From the NCBI GenBank assembly GCA_039936235.1, contig JBDTIS010000143.1, positions 1-14,856 on the forward strand: a stretch of 14,856 nt of DNA, written 5' to 3'. The position numbers were made by a program, and so were the translations under genes. Positions within the stretch are counted from its first letter, which is position 1. The number at the start of each line of letters is the position of its first letter. Under the pieces are notes generated by a model. The model saw only the letters and a list, made by a program, of their open reading frames with translations. It was not told the origin of the DNA and did no database searches. Below are positions 1 through 7,479 of this stretch, piece after piece. The DNA is from CAHJXF01 sp039936235 (GTDB taxonomy: Bacteria > Pseudomonadota > Gammaproteobacteria > Burkholderiales > Burkholderiaceae_D).

Positions 1-1782
1 CACATCGTCGGCAACAAGACCTTCACGGAGAAGCAGCTGCTCGACGAAGTCGCGCTGTCGACACCGGGCTGGCTGAGCTGGTACACGAAGAGCGACCAGT
101 ATTCGAAGCAGAAGCTCAACGGAGACCTCGAGTCACTGCGGTCGTTCTACCTGAATCGCGGTTATCTCGAGTTCAACGTCGAGTCCACGCAGGTGTCGAT
201 CACGCCGGACAAGAAGGATATCTACATCACGATCAACGTCAGCGAAGGCGAGAAGTACACCGTCTCGGACATGAAGATCGCCGGTGAGGCGCTGGTCACC
301 GAGGAAGAGCTGCGCAAGCTGCTGTTCCTGAAGGCCGGCGAAACTTATTCCGGCGAGAAGCTCACCGCATCGACGAAGGCGATCCAGGATCGCCTGGGCG
401 CGCTGGGTTATGCGTTCGCGAACGCCAACGCGCAGCCGGAGCTGAACCGCGCCGCACACACGGTCGCGTTCACGATCTTCGTCGACCCGGGCCGGCGCGT
501 GTACGTGCGCCGCATCAACGTGACCGGCAACACCAAGACCCGCGACGAAGTCGTGCGCCGTGAACTGCGTCAGGCCGAAGGCGGCTGGTACGACGTCGAC
601 GCGATCAAGCTGTCGAAGGAAAGACTCGAGCGTCTGTCGTACTTCAAGGAAGTCACCGCCGAGACGCCGCAGGTATCGGGTACGAACGATCAGGTCGACG
701 TCAACATCGCCGTCGTCGAGAAGCCGACCGGATCGTTCAACGTCGGCGCCGGTTATTCGCAGGCCGACAAGGTCATCCTGACCACGTCGGTCCAGCAGTC
801 GAATCTGTTCGGCAGCGGCCAGAACGTCGGGCTGTCGGTCGACACCAGCAAGCTGAACCGGACCGCGGCGCTGTCGGCCACCGATCCGTACTTCACCGAC
901 AACGGCGTGTCGCGGACCGTCGACGTGTTCTATCGCACGACCAACCCGTCGACGATCAGCCTGGGCGACTACTCGCTGCGCACCGCCGGCGCGGGCCTCA
1001 CCTTCGGCGTCCCGTTCACCGAGTACGACACGGTATTCTTCGGCGCGCGTTACGAGCACACCGGCATCCAGATCTTCGACACGAGTCCTCAGGTCTACAT
1101 CGACTACGTGAATCAATTCGGCTCGTCGACCAACGCCTACATCGGCACCATCGGCTGGCAGCGCGACAGCCGCGACAGCGGCATCACGCCGACCCGCGGC
1201 CGCTACCAACGCGCCAATCTCGAGACCGCGACGCCGATCGGCAGCCTGAAGTATTACCGCGCCAGCTATCAGCACACCTACTACTATCCGATCAGCACCA
1301 ACTACACGTTGTCGTTCAACGGCGAGGTCGATTACGGTCGCGGTTACGGCGGCCGTCCACTGCCGGTGTTCAAGAACTTCTATGCGGGGGGTATCGGCTC
1401 CGTACGGGGTTACGACACCAGTTCCATCGGGCCGCGCGACATCAACGGCGATCCGATCGGCGGCGCCAAGCGTTTCAACGGCAACGTCGAGCTGCTGTTC
1501 CCGCTGCCCGGCACCGGCAAGGATCGCGCCTTCCGCGGCTTCGTCTTCGCCGACACCGGCGGTGTCTACGCGGAGGGTCAGAAGATCACGGCAGGCAGTC
1601 GCAGAGGCATCGACGCGAAAGGCAACGTGACCTTTGCGGACGGCATCAAGTATTCGGTCGGTTTCGGCATCAACTGGCTGTCGCCGCTCGGTGCGTTGCG
1701 GCTGAGCTATGCGATCCCGTTGCGCGCGGATCCGGAGGACAAGCTGCAGCGGCTGCAATTCAACATCGGCAACGGTTTCTGA
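1..1782 (+). CDS. bamA: Outer membrane protein assembly factor BamA (5' end outside window)
   Basis: BamA is the central beta-barrel subunit of the BAM complex, which folds and inserts outer-membrane proteins. The visible part is 593 residues in frame from base 1 to a TGA at 1780-1782; about 175-180 residues (signal peptide, POTRA1, POTRA2 and the first few residues of POTRA3) lie upstream. POTRA3 fills residues 1 to about 84, with the typical block LESLRSFYLNRGY. POTRA4 is about 85-165, POTRA5 about 167-242, and the 16-strand barrel runs from about 244 to the end. The hallmark VRGY of the barrel-plugging L6 loop is at residues 468-471, and the protein ends in aromatic Phe (NIGNGF), as expected of a beta-signal. 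It is followed by skp, its usual partner in outer-membrane biogenesis. No damage is seen. The identification is secure. Confidence 0.97.
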   Translation, partial: HIVGNKTFTEKQLLDEVALSTPGWLSWYTKSDQYSKQKLNGDLESLRSFYLNRGYLEFNVESTQVSITPDKKDIYITINVSEGEKYTVSDMKIAGEALVTEEELRKLLFLKAGETYSGEKLTASTKAIQDRLGALGYAFANANAQPELNRAAHTVAFTIFVDPGRRVYVRRINVTGNTKTRDEVVRRELRQAEGGWYDVDAIKLSKERLERLSYFKEVTAETPQVSGTNDQVDVNIAVVEKPTGSFNVGAGYSQADKVILTTSVQQSNLFGSGQNVGLSVDTSKLNRTAALSATDPYFTDNGVSRTVDVFYRTTNPSTISLGDYSLRTAGAGLTFGVPFTEYDTVFFGARYEHTGIQIFDTSPQVYIDYVNQFGSSTNAYIGTIGWQRDSRDSGITPTRGRYQRANLETATPIGSLKYYRASYQHTYYYPISTNYTLSFNGEVDYGRGYGGRPLPVFKNFYAGGIGSVRGYDTSSIGPRDINGDPIGGAKRFNGNVELLFPLPGTGKDRAFRGFVFADTGGVYAEGQKITAGSRRGIDAKGNVTFADGIKYSVGFGINWLSPLGALRLSYAIPLRADPEDKLQRLQFNIGNGF

Positions 1783-1797
1783 CGGCGGCCAGGCCGG

Positions 1798-1815
1798 GCA
1801 TCGTCACGACGATGC
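1798..1815. repeat. Perfect 8-bp inverted repeat in the bamA-skp gap
   Basis: GCATCGTC (1798-1805) and GACGATGC (1808-1815) are exact reverse complements separated by AC, so RNA could form a 7-bp stem with a 4-nt loop. It lies 15 nt after the bamA stop and about 50 nt before the skp start. No run of T follows, so it is not a standard intrinsic terminator. It could be an mRNA stabilising or processing hairpin between two genes needed in different amounts, or a protein-binding site. The repeat is directly visible; the role is a guess. Confidence 0.6.
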
Positions 1816-1865
1816 GACAGGCCGCGATCTCGGCAAACTCCTCTCTCAGTCAAAGGCTTTCAGTC

Positions 1866-2423
1866 ATGGAAATGCGATTCACCCGACGATTCGCCCAAAG
1901 CTTCGTCCCCGCGTTCGCGGCCGCCGTGCTGCTGGTCGCTGCGCAGTCCGCATCGGCTCAGACCACCGCGGCCGAAGCGTCCAAGATCGGCTTCGTCAGC
2001 CTCGATCGCATCCTGCGTGATTCGGTCCCTGCCAAGGCGGCACAGACCAAGCTCGAGACCGAATTCTCGAAGCGCCAAAAGGATCTGCAGGACACCGGTG
2101 GCCGGCTGAAGGCGACGGCCGACAAGTTCGACAAGGACTCGCCGGTGCTGTCGGACAGTGAACGCCAGCGGCGCCAGCGCGAACTGGCCGACATGGACAA
2201 GGACTTCCAGCGCCGTCAACGCGAGTTCAACGAAGACATCAATCAGCGGAAGAACGAAGAACTCGCCGCCGTCGTCGATCGCGCCAACAAGGTGATCCGC
2301 TCGATCGCCGAGAGCGAGAAGTTCGATATCGTCTTCCAGGACGCCGTCTACGTGAACCCGAAGATCGACATCACCGAGAAGGTGTTGAAGTCCCTGAACG
2401 CCACTACCGCGCCGACGAAGTAA
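1866..2423 (+). CDS. skp: Periplasmic chaperone Skp/OmpH
   Basis: Skp is a trimeric periplasmic chaperone that holds unfolded outer-membrane proteins on their way to BamA. The ATG at 1866 is chosen because AAAGG at 1852-1856 lies 9 nt before it and because it gives a clean signal peptide: basic MEMRFTRR, a hydrophobic run to about residue 25, and an Ala-Ser-Ala cleavage site near residue 31. An ATG at 1812 in the same frame would add 18 residues ahead of the signal and sits inside a hairpin; an ATG at 1872 is also possible. The 185-residue precursor opens its mature part with KIGFVSLDRIL, the first conserved strand of the family. A highly charged, coiled-coil-like segment follows (about 55-150), matching the tentacle arms. 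The end (FDIVFQDAVYVNPKIDITEKVLKSL) completes the trimer body. Its place between bamA and lpxD is the standard one. Confidence 0.93.
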   Translation: MEMRFTRRFAQSFVPAFAAAVLLVAAQSASAQTTAAEASKIGFVSLDRILRDSVPAKAAQTKLETEFSKRQKDLQDTGGRLKATADKFDKDSPVLSDSERQRRQRELADMDKDFQRRQREFNEDINQRKNEELAAVVDRANKVIRSIAESEKFDIVFQDAVYVNPKIDITEKVLKSLNATTAPTK

Positions 2424-2455
2424 GTGGTGCCGCGCGGTCGCCGGGTCATCGGCGC

Positions 2456-3574
2456 ATGACGACCAGCACCGCGCGGATCGCGCTGCACGAACTGGTGGCG
2501 CTGTTCGGCGGTGCCTGCGGCGGTGATGCCGGCCGTTATGTCGTCGGCTTCGCGTCGCTGGCGGACGCGACCTCCGAACAACTCGCGTTCGTCACTGCCC
2601 CGCGTTACCGCGCGGCGGTCGCGACCAGCAAGGCATCGGCGGTGCTCGTCACCGAGAACGACGCGGCGCTGCTGGCGCCGGTCGCGGACCGCCTGTGGGT
2701 CTGCCGCGATCCTTATCTGCTGTTCGCCCGCATCGCCCAGCACTTCGAAACGCTCAACCGCCCGCCGCGCAAGGCCGGTACCGATGCGACGGCCGTCGTC
2801 GCCGGCGATTCGCGGGTCGATCCGTCGGCGACGATCGGACCGCTCTCCGTCATCGGCGCGCGTGCGTCGATCCATGCCGGCGTCGTGATCGGCGCGGGTA
2901 GCCAGGTCGGCGACGATTCGTCGATCGGCGAAGGCACCCTGATCCATCCGGGCGTCGTGATCTATTCGGGCTGCACGATCGGCAAGCGCTGCATCGTCCA
3001 TGCCGGTGCCGTGATTGGCGCCGACGGTTTCGGCTTCGCGAAGGACGGCGCGCAATGGGTCAGGATCCCGCAGGTCGGCGGCGTCGTGCTAGGTGACGAC
3101 GTCGAGATCGGTGCGAACACGACGATCGATCGTGGTGCGCTCGACGACACGCGGATCGGCAACGGCGTCAAGCTCGACAACCAGATCCAGATCGGCCACA
3201 ACGTGACGGTCGGCGACCACACGATCATGGCCGCGTTCGTCGGCGTGGCCGGCAGCGCCACCATCGGCAAGCGCTGCCAGATCGGCGGCGCCGCGCGGAT
3301 CATGGGACACATCACCATCGCCGACGACATCGTGGTCTCGACCCAGACTTTCGTCAGTCGTTCGATCTCGAAGCCCGGCCAGTACACCGGCTACTATCCG
3401 ATGGCCGAACACGCGGCCTTCGAGAAGAGCGCCGCCGTACTCAAACGCCTCGACGGACTGCGCGAACGCGTCCGCAGACTCGAAGCCGACGCACGTGCAA
3501 CAACCGGCGCCGCGACAGGCAACACCACCGACGAAGCGGCCCGCGACACCTCGGAGCCCGAAAGGCCTGCATGA
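2456..3574 (+). CDS. lpxD: UDP-3-O-(3-hydroxyacyl)glucosamine N-acyltransferase LpxD
   Basis: LpxD adds the N-linked 3-hydroxyacyl chain from acyl-ACP to UDP-3-O-acylglucosamine, the third step of lipid A synthesis, in the cytoplasm. The 372-residue protein has an N-terminal uridine-binding domain (about 1-105) and then many hexapeptide repeats (about 108-310) of the left-handed beta-helix type. The expected catalytic base is His248 in the block QIQIGHNV, corresponding to His239 of E. coli. The C-terminal helix starts after GYYPMAEH. It carries about 30 extra residues rich in Ala, Thr, Glu and Asp at the end compared with the 341-residue E. coli protein; these may be disordered. The ATG at 2456 follows skp by 32 nt; I see no clear ribosome binding site, but the start fits the family N terminus. 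Its TGA overlaps the fabZ ATG. Confidence 0.96.
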   Translation: MTTSTARIALHELVALFGGACGGDAGRYVVGFASLADATSEQLAFVTAPRYRAAVATSKASAVLVTENDAALLAPVADRLWVCRDPYLLFARIAQHFETLNRPPRKAGTDATAVVAGDSRVDPSATIGPLSVIGARASIHAGVVIGAGSQVGDDSSIGEGTLIHPGVVIYSGCTIGKRCIVHAGAVIGADGFGFAKDGAQWVRIPQVGGVVLGDDVEIGANTTIDRGALDDTRIGNGVKLDNQIQIGHNVTVGDHTIMAAFVGVAGSATIGKRCQIGGAARIMGHITIADDIVVSTQTFVSRSISKPGQYTGYYPMAEHAAFEKSAAVLKRLDGLRERVRRLEADARATTGAATGNTTDEAARDTSEPERPA

Positions 3575-4026
3575 TTTCCCTCGACATCCATCAGATCCTC
3601 GAGCACCTCCCGCACCGCTACCCGATGCTGCTCGTCGATCGCGTGCTCGAGTGCGAAGCGGGCAAATCCATCAAGGCGTTGAAGAACGTCACGATCAACG
3701 AGCCGTTCTTCCCGGGCCATTATCCGCACAGCCCGGTGATGCCCGGCGTCCTCGTGATCGAGGCGCTCGCCCAGGCCGCGGCCATCCTGTCGTTCGTCAC
3801 GATGGACACGAAGCCGAACGACCAGTCGATGTATTACTTCGTCGGCATCGACAACGCGCGCTTCAAGAAACCGGTGCTGCCGGGCGACCAGATGATCCTC
3901 GAGGTCTCGCTGACGCGTTCGATGCGCGGCATGTGGAAGTACGCCGCGGTCGCGCGTGTCGACGGCGCCCTGTGCGCAGAGGCCGACCTGATGTGCAGCT
4001 ACAAGATCGTCGTCCCCGACGCCTGA
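3571..4026 (+). CDS. fabZ: 3-hydroxyacyl-ACP dehydratase FabZ
   Basis: FabZ dehydrates (3R)-hydroxyacyl-ACP to trans-2-enoyl-ACP in type II fatty acid synthesis. It draws on the same 3-hydroxyacyl-ACP pool as LpxA and LpxD, so it competes with lipid A synthesis. The 151-residue hot-dog-fold protein carries the family block FFPGHYP with catalytic His50, and Glu64 in VLVIEALAQA on the central helix, equivalent to His54 and Glu68 of E. coli. The start codon overlaps the lpxD stop (ATGA at 3571-3574), with AAAGG at 3561-3565 five nt upstream inside lpxD, indicating translational coupling. The length is normal and the protein intact. Confidence 0.98.
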   Translation: MISLDIHQILEHLPHRYPMLLVDRVLECEAGKSIKALKNVTINEPFFPGHYPHSPVMPGVLVIEALAQAAAILSFVTMDTKPNDQSMYYFVGIDNARFKKPVLPGDQMILEVSLTRSMRGMWKYAAVARVDGALCAEADLMCSYKIVVPDA

Positions 4027-4030
4027 GGCG

Positions 4031-4831
4031 ATGGCGCAGGCCGATTCCCGCATCCATCCGACCGCACTGGTCGACCCGAGGGCCGAACTCGCTGCCGACG
4101 TCGCCGTCGGCGCCTACAGCGTCGTCGGACCGCACGTCACGATCGGCGCCGCGACCGTGATCGCATCGCACGTCGTGATCGAGGGACGCACGACGATCGG
4201 CGCGCGCAACCGCATCGCGGCTTACAACGCGATCGGCGGCGACCCGCAGGACAAGAAATACGCCGGCGAACCGACGCGGCTCGAGATCGGCGACGACAAC
4301 CTGATCCGCGAGTTCGGCACGTTCAACATTGGCACGGTGCAGGGCGGCGGCGTCACGCGCATCGGCGACGACAACTGGATCATGGCCTACGTCCATGTCG
4401 CGCACGACTGTATCGTCGGCAGCCACACGATCTTCGCGAACAAGGCGCAGATCGCCGGACACGCGGAAGTGGGTGACTGGGCCATTCTCGGCGGCGACAC
4501 CGGTGTCCATCAGTTCGTCCGCATCGGCGACCACGCGATCACCGGCATCGGCACGATGCTGCGGCAGGACGTGCCGCCGTTCACGATGGTCAGCGGTGAC
4601 CCGGCGGCGCCGCACGGCATCAACGTCGAAGGGCTCAAGCGCCGCGGCTTCGACCCGGCGACGATCGCCGCGCTCAAGGCGGCCTACAAGGCGCTGTACC
4701 GCAGTGGCATGACGCTCGACGAGGCGCGTGCCGCGATCGACGTGCAGGCCGGCGAGCCCGGCCCCGCGAGCGACGCGTTGCGCACGCTGCACGGCTTTCT
4801 CGGCACGGCCACGCGCGGCATCGTCCGCTGA
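4031..4831 (+). CDS. lpxA: Acyl-ACP--UDP-N-acetylglucosamine O-acyltransferase LpxA
   Basis: LpxA transfers a 3-hydroxyacyl chain from ACP to the 3-OH of UDP-GlcNAc, the first step of lipid A synthesis. The 266-residue protein lines up with the 262-residue E. coli enzyme without gaps through the whole catalytic region, so the numbering can be compared directly: catalytic His125 in VHVAHDC is present, as are Asp74, Lys76, His122, His144 and His160. A left-handed beta-helix of hexapeptide repeats covers about 1-190 and a helical tail the rest (GLKRRGF, RSGMTLDEA). Position 173, the hydrocarbon-ruler glycine of E. coli, is Ile here, which suggests an acyl chain shorter than C14. Asn99 replaces E. 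coli His99 in a TFNIGT block, which I recall from other betaproteobacteria. The start follows the fabZ stop by 4 nt, with TGAGG overlapping that stop as a close ribosome binding site. Confidence 0.97.
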   Translation: MAQADSRIHPTALVDPRAELAADVAVGAYSVVGPHVTIGAATVIASHVVIEGRTTIGARNRIAAYNAIGGDPQDKKYAGEPTRLEIGDDNLIREFGTFNIGTVQGGGVTRIGDDNWIMAYVHVAHDCIVGSHTIFANKAQIAGHAEVGDWAILGGDTGVHQFVRIGDHAITGIGTMLRQDVPPFTMVSGDPAAPHGINVEGLKRRGFDPATIAALKAAYKALYRSGMTLDEARAAIDVQAGEPGPASDALRTLHGFLGTATRGIVR

Positions 4832-4841
4832 TCGTCAGGCG

Positions 4842-5996
4842 ATGAACGTACCGGTCGCGATGGTCGCCGGCGAAGCCTCCGGTGACCTGCTGGCCGCGTC
4901 GTTGCTGGCGCCGCTGCGTGACCGCGTGCCCGGCCTAGCGGCCTACGGGATCGGCGGACCGCGGATGGCGGCCGAAGGGTTTCGTGTCGACTGGCCGATC
5001 GACAAGCTCGCCGTGCGCGGTTACGTCGAGGTGCTGCGGCACTACTCCGAGATCTCGGGCATCCGCAAGGAGCTGACGCGGCGTCTGCTGGCGCAACCAC
5101 CCGCGGCATTCATCGGCATCGATGCGCCGGACTTCAATCTCGATCTCGAGGTGCGGCTGCGCGAGGCATGGCGCGGACAGCGGCGGCCAGTGATCCACTT
5201 CATCGGCCCGTCGATCTGGGCATGGCGCGGCAAGCGCATCGAAAAGATCGCCCGCGCCGTCGACCACATCCTGGTCGTGTTTCCGTTCGAGGAAGAGATC
5301 TATCGCGAGGCCGGCATCGTCGCGACCTATGTCGGGCATCCGCTCGCCGACGTGATTCCGATTGCACCCGATCGCGCGGCGGCGCGGCGTACGCTCGGCC
5401 TGCCGGACGACGCGCGCGTGGTCGCGTTGATGCCCGGCAGTCGGCTGTCGGAGATCGGCTACATGGCCGCGACGTTCATCGACGCGGCTGCGCTGCTCCG
5501 TCGTCGCGATCCGGCGCTGCGCTTCGTCGTCCCGATGGCCGGTCCCGCGGCCCGCGCCGCGTTCGATGCGATCGCCACTGAGCGTCATCCGGACCTTTCG
5601 CTGCAGATCGTCGACGGACAGTCGCATGCGGTGCTCGCCGCCGCCGACGCGGTGCTGGTCGCGAGCGGCACCGCGACGCTCGAGACCGCGCTGTTCAAGC
5701 GACCGATGGTGATCGCGTACAAGATGGCTGCGTTCACTGCGATAGTGATGCGGCGGATGGGCTACCTGCCGTGGGTCGGCCTGCCGAACATCCTGGCACG
5801 TGAATTCGTCGTCCCCGAGTTCCTGCAGGAAGCCGCGACTCCCGAGGCGCTGGCCGACGCGCTCGCGTTCCAGCTCGACGACGACGCGAATCGCAGGCGG
5901 CTCGGTGAACGCTTCGCCGCGATGCACGAGACCCTGCGCCGCAATACCGGCGAGCGCGCCGCTGCGGTGATCGCCGACGCGATGGCGAACGCATGA
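4842..5996 (+). CDS. lpxB: Lipid-A-disaccharide synthase LpxB
   Basis: LpxB is the GT-B fold (family GT19) glycosyltransferase that joins UDP-2,3-diacylglucosamine and lipid X into the lipid A disaccharide on the inner face of the cytoplasmic membrane. The 384-residue protein (E. coli 382) shows the family motifs in order: GEASGD at 10-15, DAPDFN at 94-99 including the catalytic-type Asp97, PSIWAWR at 123-129, GHPL at 165-168, PGSR at 198-201 with Arg201, SGTATLE at 275-281 and LPN ending in Asn316. The ATG at 4842 is chosen because the family begins a few residues before VAGEASGD; it lies 10 nt after the lpxA stop with a short AGG before it. The open frame extends upstream within lpxA, but that part is not LpxB-like. 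Its TGA overlaps the rnhB ATG. Confidence 0.97.
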   Translation: MNVPVAMVAGEASGDLLAASLLAPLRDRVPGLAAYGIGGPRMAAEGFRVDWPIDKLAVRGYVEVLRHYSEISGIRKELTRRLLAQPPAAFIGIDAPDFNLDLEVRLREAWRGQRRPVIHFIGPSIWAWRGKRIEKIARAVDHILVVFPFEEEIYREAGIVATYVGHPLADVIPIAPDRAAARRTLGLPDDARVVALMPGSRLSEIGYMAATFIDAAALLRRRDPALRFVVPMAGPAARAAFDAIATERHPDLSLQIVDGQSHAVLAAADAVLVASGTATLETALFKRPMVIAYKMAAFTAIVMRRMGYLPWVGLPNILAREFVVPEFLQEAATPEALADALAFQLDDDANRRRLGERFAAMHETLRRNTGERAAAVIADAMANA

Positions 5997-6679
5997 CGAA
6001 GCGACCGACGCCGCGTAACCGCACGCTGTCGCTGAGCCTGTTCACTTCGGCGACGCGGGTCTGCGGGGTGGACGAAGCAGGGCGCGGACCGCTGGCCGGA
6101 CCGGTCTATGCGGCGGCCGTGATCCTCGACCCGGGCCGCCCGATCCGCGGCCTCCGCGATTCGAAGCTGTTGCCTTCGGAGACGCGCGAGCGGCTCGCCG
6201 ACCGCATCCGCGAGAAGGCGATGGCGTGGTCGATCGCGTCGGCATCGGTCGAGGAGATCGACACGATCAACATCCTGCAGGCCAGCCTGCTCGCGATGCG
6301 CCGCGCGGTGGAAGGCCTGGCGATCGCGCCGGAGCACGCTCTTATCGACGGCAATCAGTTGCCGAGGCTGGGCTGCACCTGCGAAGCGATCGTCCGGGGC
6401 GACTCGAAGATCTCGGCAATCTCGGCCGCATCGATCCTCGCGAAGACCGCGCGCGACGCGCTGATGCGCGTGCTGCACGACGATCATCCGCAGTACGGCT
6501 TCGATCGCCACGTCGGCTATGGCACGCCGCAGCACCTCGCGTCGCTCGCGCTGCACGGCGCGTCGGTGATCCATCGACGCAGCTTCGCACCGGTCCGCGC
6601 GGCGATCGAGGCACATCTCGCGGGACGACCGCTGCCGGTCGACGCGCTGAGCGCCTGGAGCGACGGCGACACCCGATGA
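5993..6679 (+). CDS. rnhB: Ribonuclease HII
   Basis: RNase HII cuts the RNA strand of RNA:DNA hybrids and starts removal of single ribonucleotides from DNA. The 228-residue protein contains the signature GVDEAGRGPLAGPV with catalytic Asp27 and Glu28, the third acidic residue Asp119 in LIDGN, and Asp137 in RGDSKISAISAASILAK; the spacing 119 to 137 equals that of E. coli Asp108 and Asp126. About 20 residues precede the first catalytic strand, slightly more than in E. coli, and the last 20 residues are a variable tail. The start overlaps the lpxB stop as ATGA (5993-5996), and its own stop overlaps the next gene the same way. Location directly after lpxB is the rule in proteobacteria. Confidence 0.97.
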   Translation: MTKRPTPRNRTLSLSLFTSATRVCGVDEAGRGPLAGPVYAAAVILDPGRPIRGLRDSKLLPSETRERLADRIREKAMAWSIASASVEEIDTINILQASLLAMRRAVEGLAIAPEHALIDGNQLPRLGCTCEAIVRGDSKISAISAASILAKTARDALMRVLHDDHPQYGFDRHVGYGTPQHLASLALHGASVIHRRSFAPVRAAIEAHLAGRPLPVDALSAWSDGDTR

Positions 6680-7479
6680 AGCGCATCTCGTCGCGTGACA
6701 ACCCGAGCTTCAAGACACTGCGCCTGTGGTCCGTGGACACGGCCGCGCGCCGCACCGCCCGTATCGCGATCCTCGAAGGCATCCATCTCGCGGACGCGTG
6801 GCTGGCCAGCGGCGGCATGGCGCGCGAGATCGTTACCGGCCAGTCGGCCCTCGATCATCCGGAGGTCGTCGACCTGCTGGCCCGCGCAGCGCGCTGCGAG
6901 CCGCCACCGGTCCACTACGCGCTCGACGATGCGCTGTTCGCGTCGTTGAGCCAGCTCGCACAGGGTGTCCGGTTGCTGACGATCGTCGACCGGCCGACGC
7001 CAAGCGCGCCGCTGCGCATCGTGCGCGACTCGGTGGTGCTCGATCGCGTCCAGGATCCGGGCAACGTCGGATCGATCCTGCGCAGCGCCGCCGCCGCCGG
7101 CATCGTCGACGTCTACCTGTCGCGCGAATGTGCCGGCGGATGGTCGACCAAGGTCCTGCGCGGCGGCATGGGCGCGCACTTCCATCTGCGGATCTTCGAG
7201 GACTGCGATCTGACGGCGCTCAAAAATCGCGCCGACGTCCCATGGATCGCCACCAGCCCGCATGCCGACGCTTCGCTGTACGACGCCGATCTGCGCGGTG
7301 ACGTCGCCTGGGTCTTCGGCCACGAAGGGCAGGGGCTGGACGCGGCGTTCGTCGATGTCGCCTCGACGGTCCGCATTCCTCAGCCCGGACATGGCGAGTC
7401 GCTCAACGTCGCGGCCTCGGCGGCCATCTGCTTCTTCGAGCAGGTACGCCAGCGCAAGGGTCGTCAGTCCGGCAGCTGA
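6676..7479 (+). CDS. SpoU/TrmH-family RNA 2'-O-ribose methyltransferase
   Basis: This is an S-adenosylmethionine-dependent methyltransferase of the SPOUT class that methylates a ribose 2'-OH in rRNA or tRNA. The 267-residue protein has an N-terminal L30e-like RNA-binding region (about 5-105, including AILEGIHLADAWL) and a C-terminal knotted domain with all three SpoU motifs: motif 1 at about 122-141 (VQDPGNVGSILR, catalytic-type Asn130 and Arg136), motif 2 at 212-221 (WVFGHEGQGL, Glu217) and motif 3 at about 233-247 (PQPGHGESLNVA). The target nucleotide cannot be read from sequence; family members of this layout include RlmB and TsnR-like enzymes, so I give no symbol. The ATG overlaps the rnhB stop (ATGA). 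The open frame continues upstream within rnhB but without family similarity. The last 16 bases overlap the end of the convergent PAS-GGDEF-EAL gene. Confidence 0.92.
   Translation: MKRISSRDNPSFKTLRLWSVDTAARRTARIAILEGIHLADAWLASGGMAREIVTGQSALDHPEVVDLLARAARCEPPPVHYALDDALFASLSQLAQGVRLLTIVDRPTPSAPLRIVRDSVVLDRVQDPGNVGSILRSAAAAGIVDVYLSRECAGGWSTKVLRGGMGAHFHLRIFEDCDLTALKNRADVPWIATSPHADASLYDADLRGDVAWVFGHEGQGLDAAFVDVASTVRIPQPGHGESLNVAASAAICFFEQVRQRKGRQSGS

Noticed and set aside
133..1758. 541-codon open frame on the - strand opposite bamA
   Set aside because: It mirrors the codons of BamA and has no recognisable domain; bamA is beyond doubt. The 533-codon minus frame at 12750-14351 opposite ppsA is rejected for the same reason.
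1812..1865. Earlier ATG for skp at 1812
   Set aside because: It would put 18 residues ahead of an ordinary signal peptide, has no ribosome site, and lies inside the inverted repeat.
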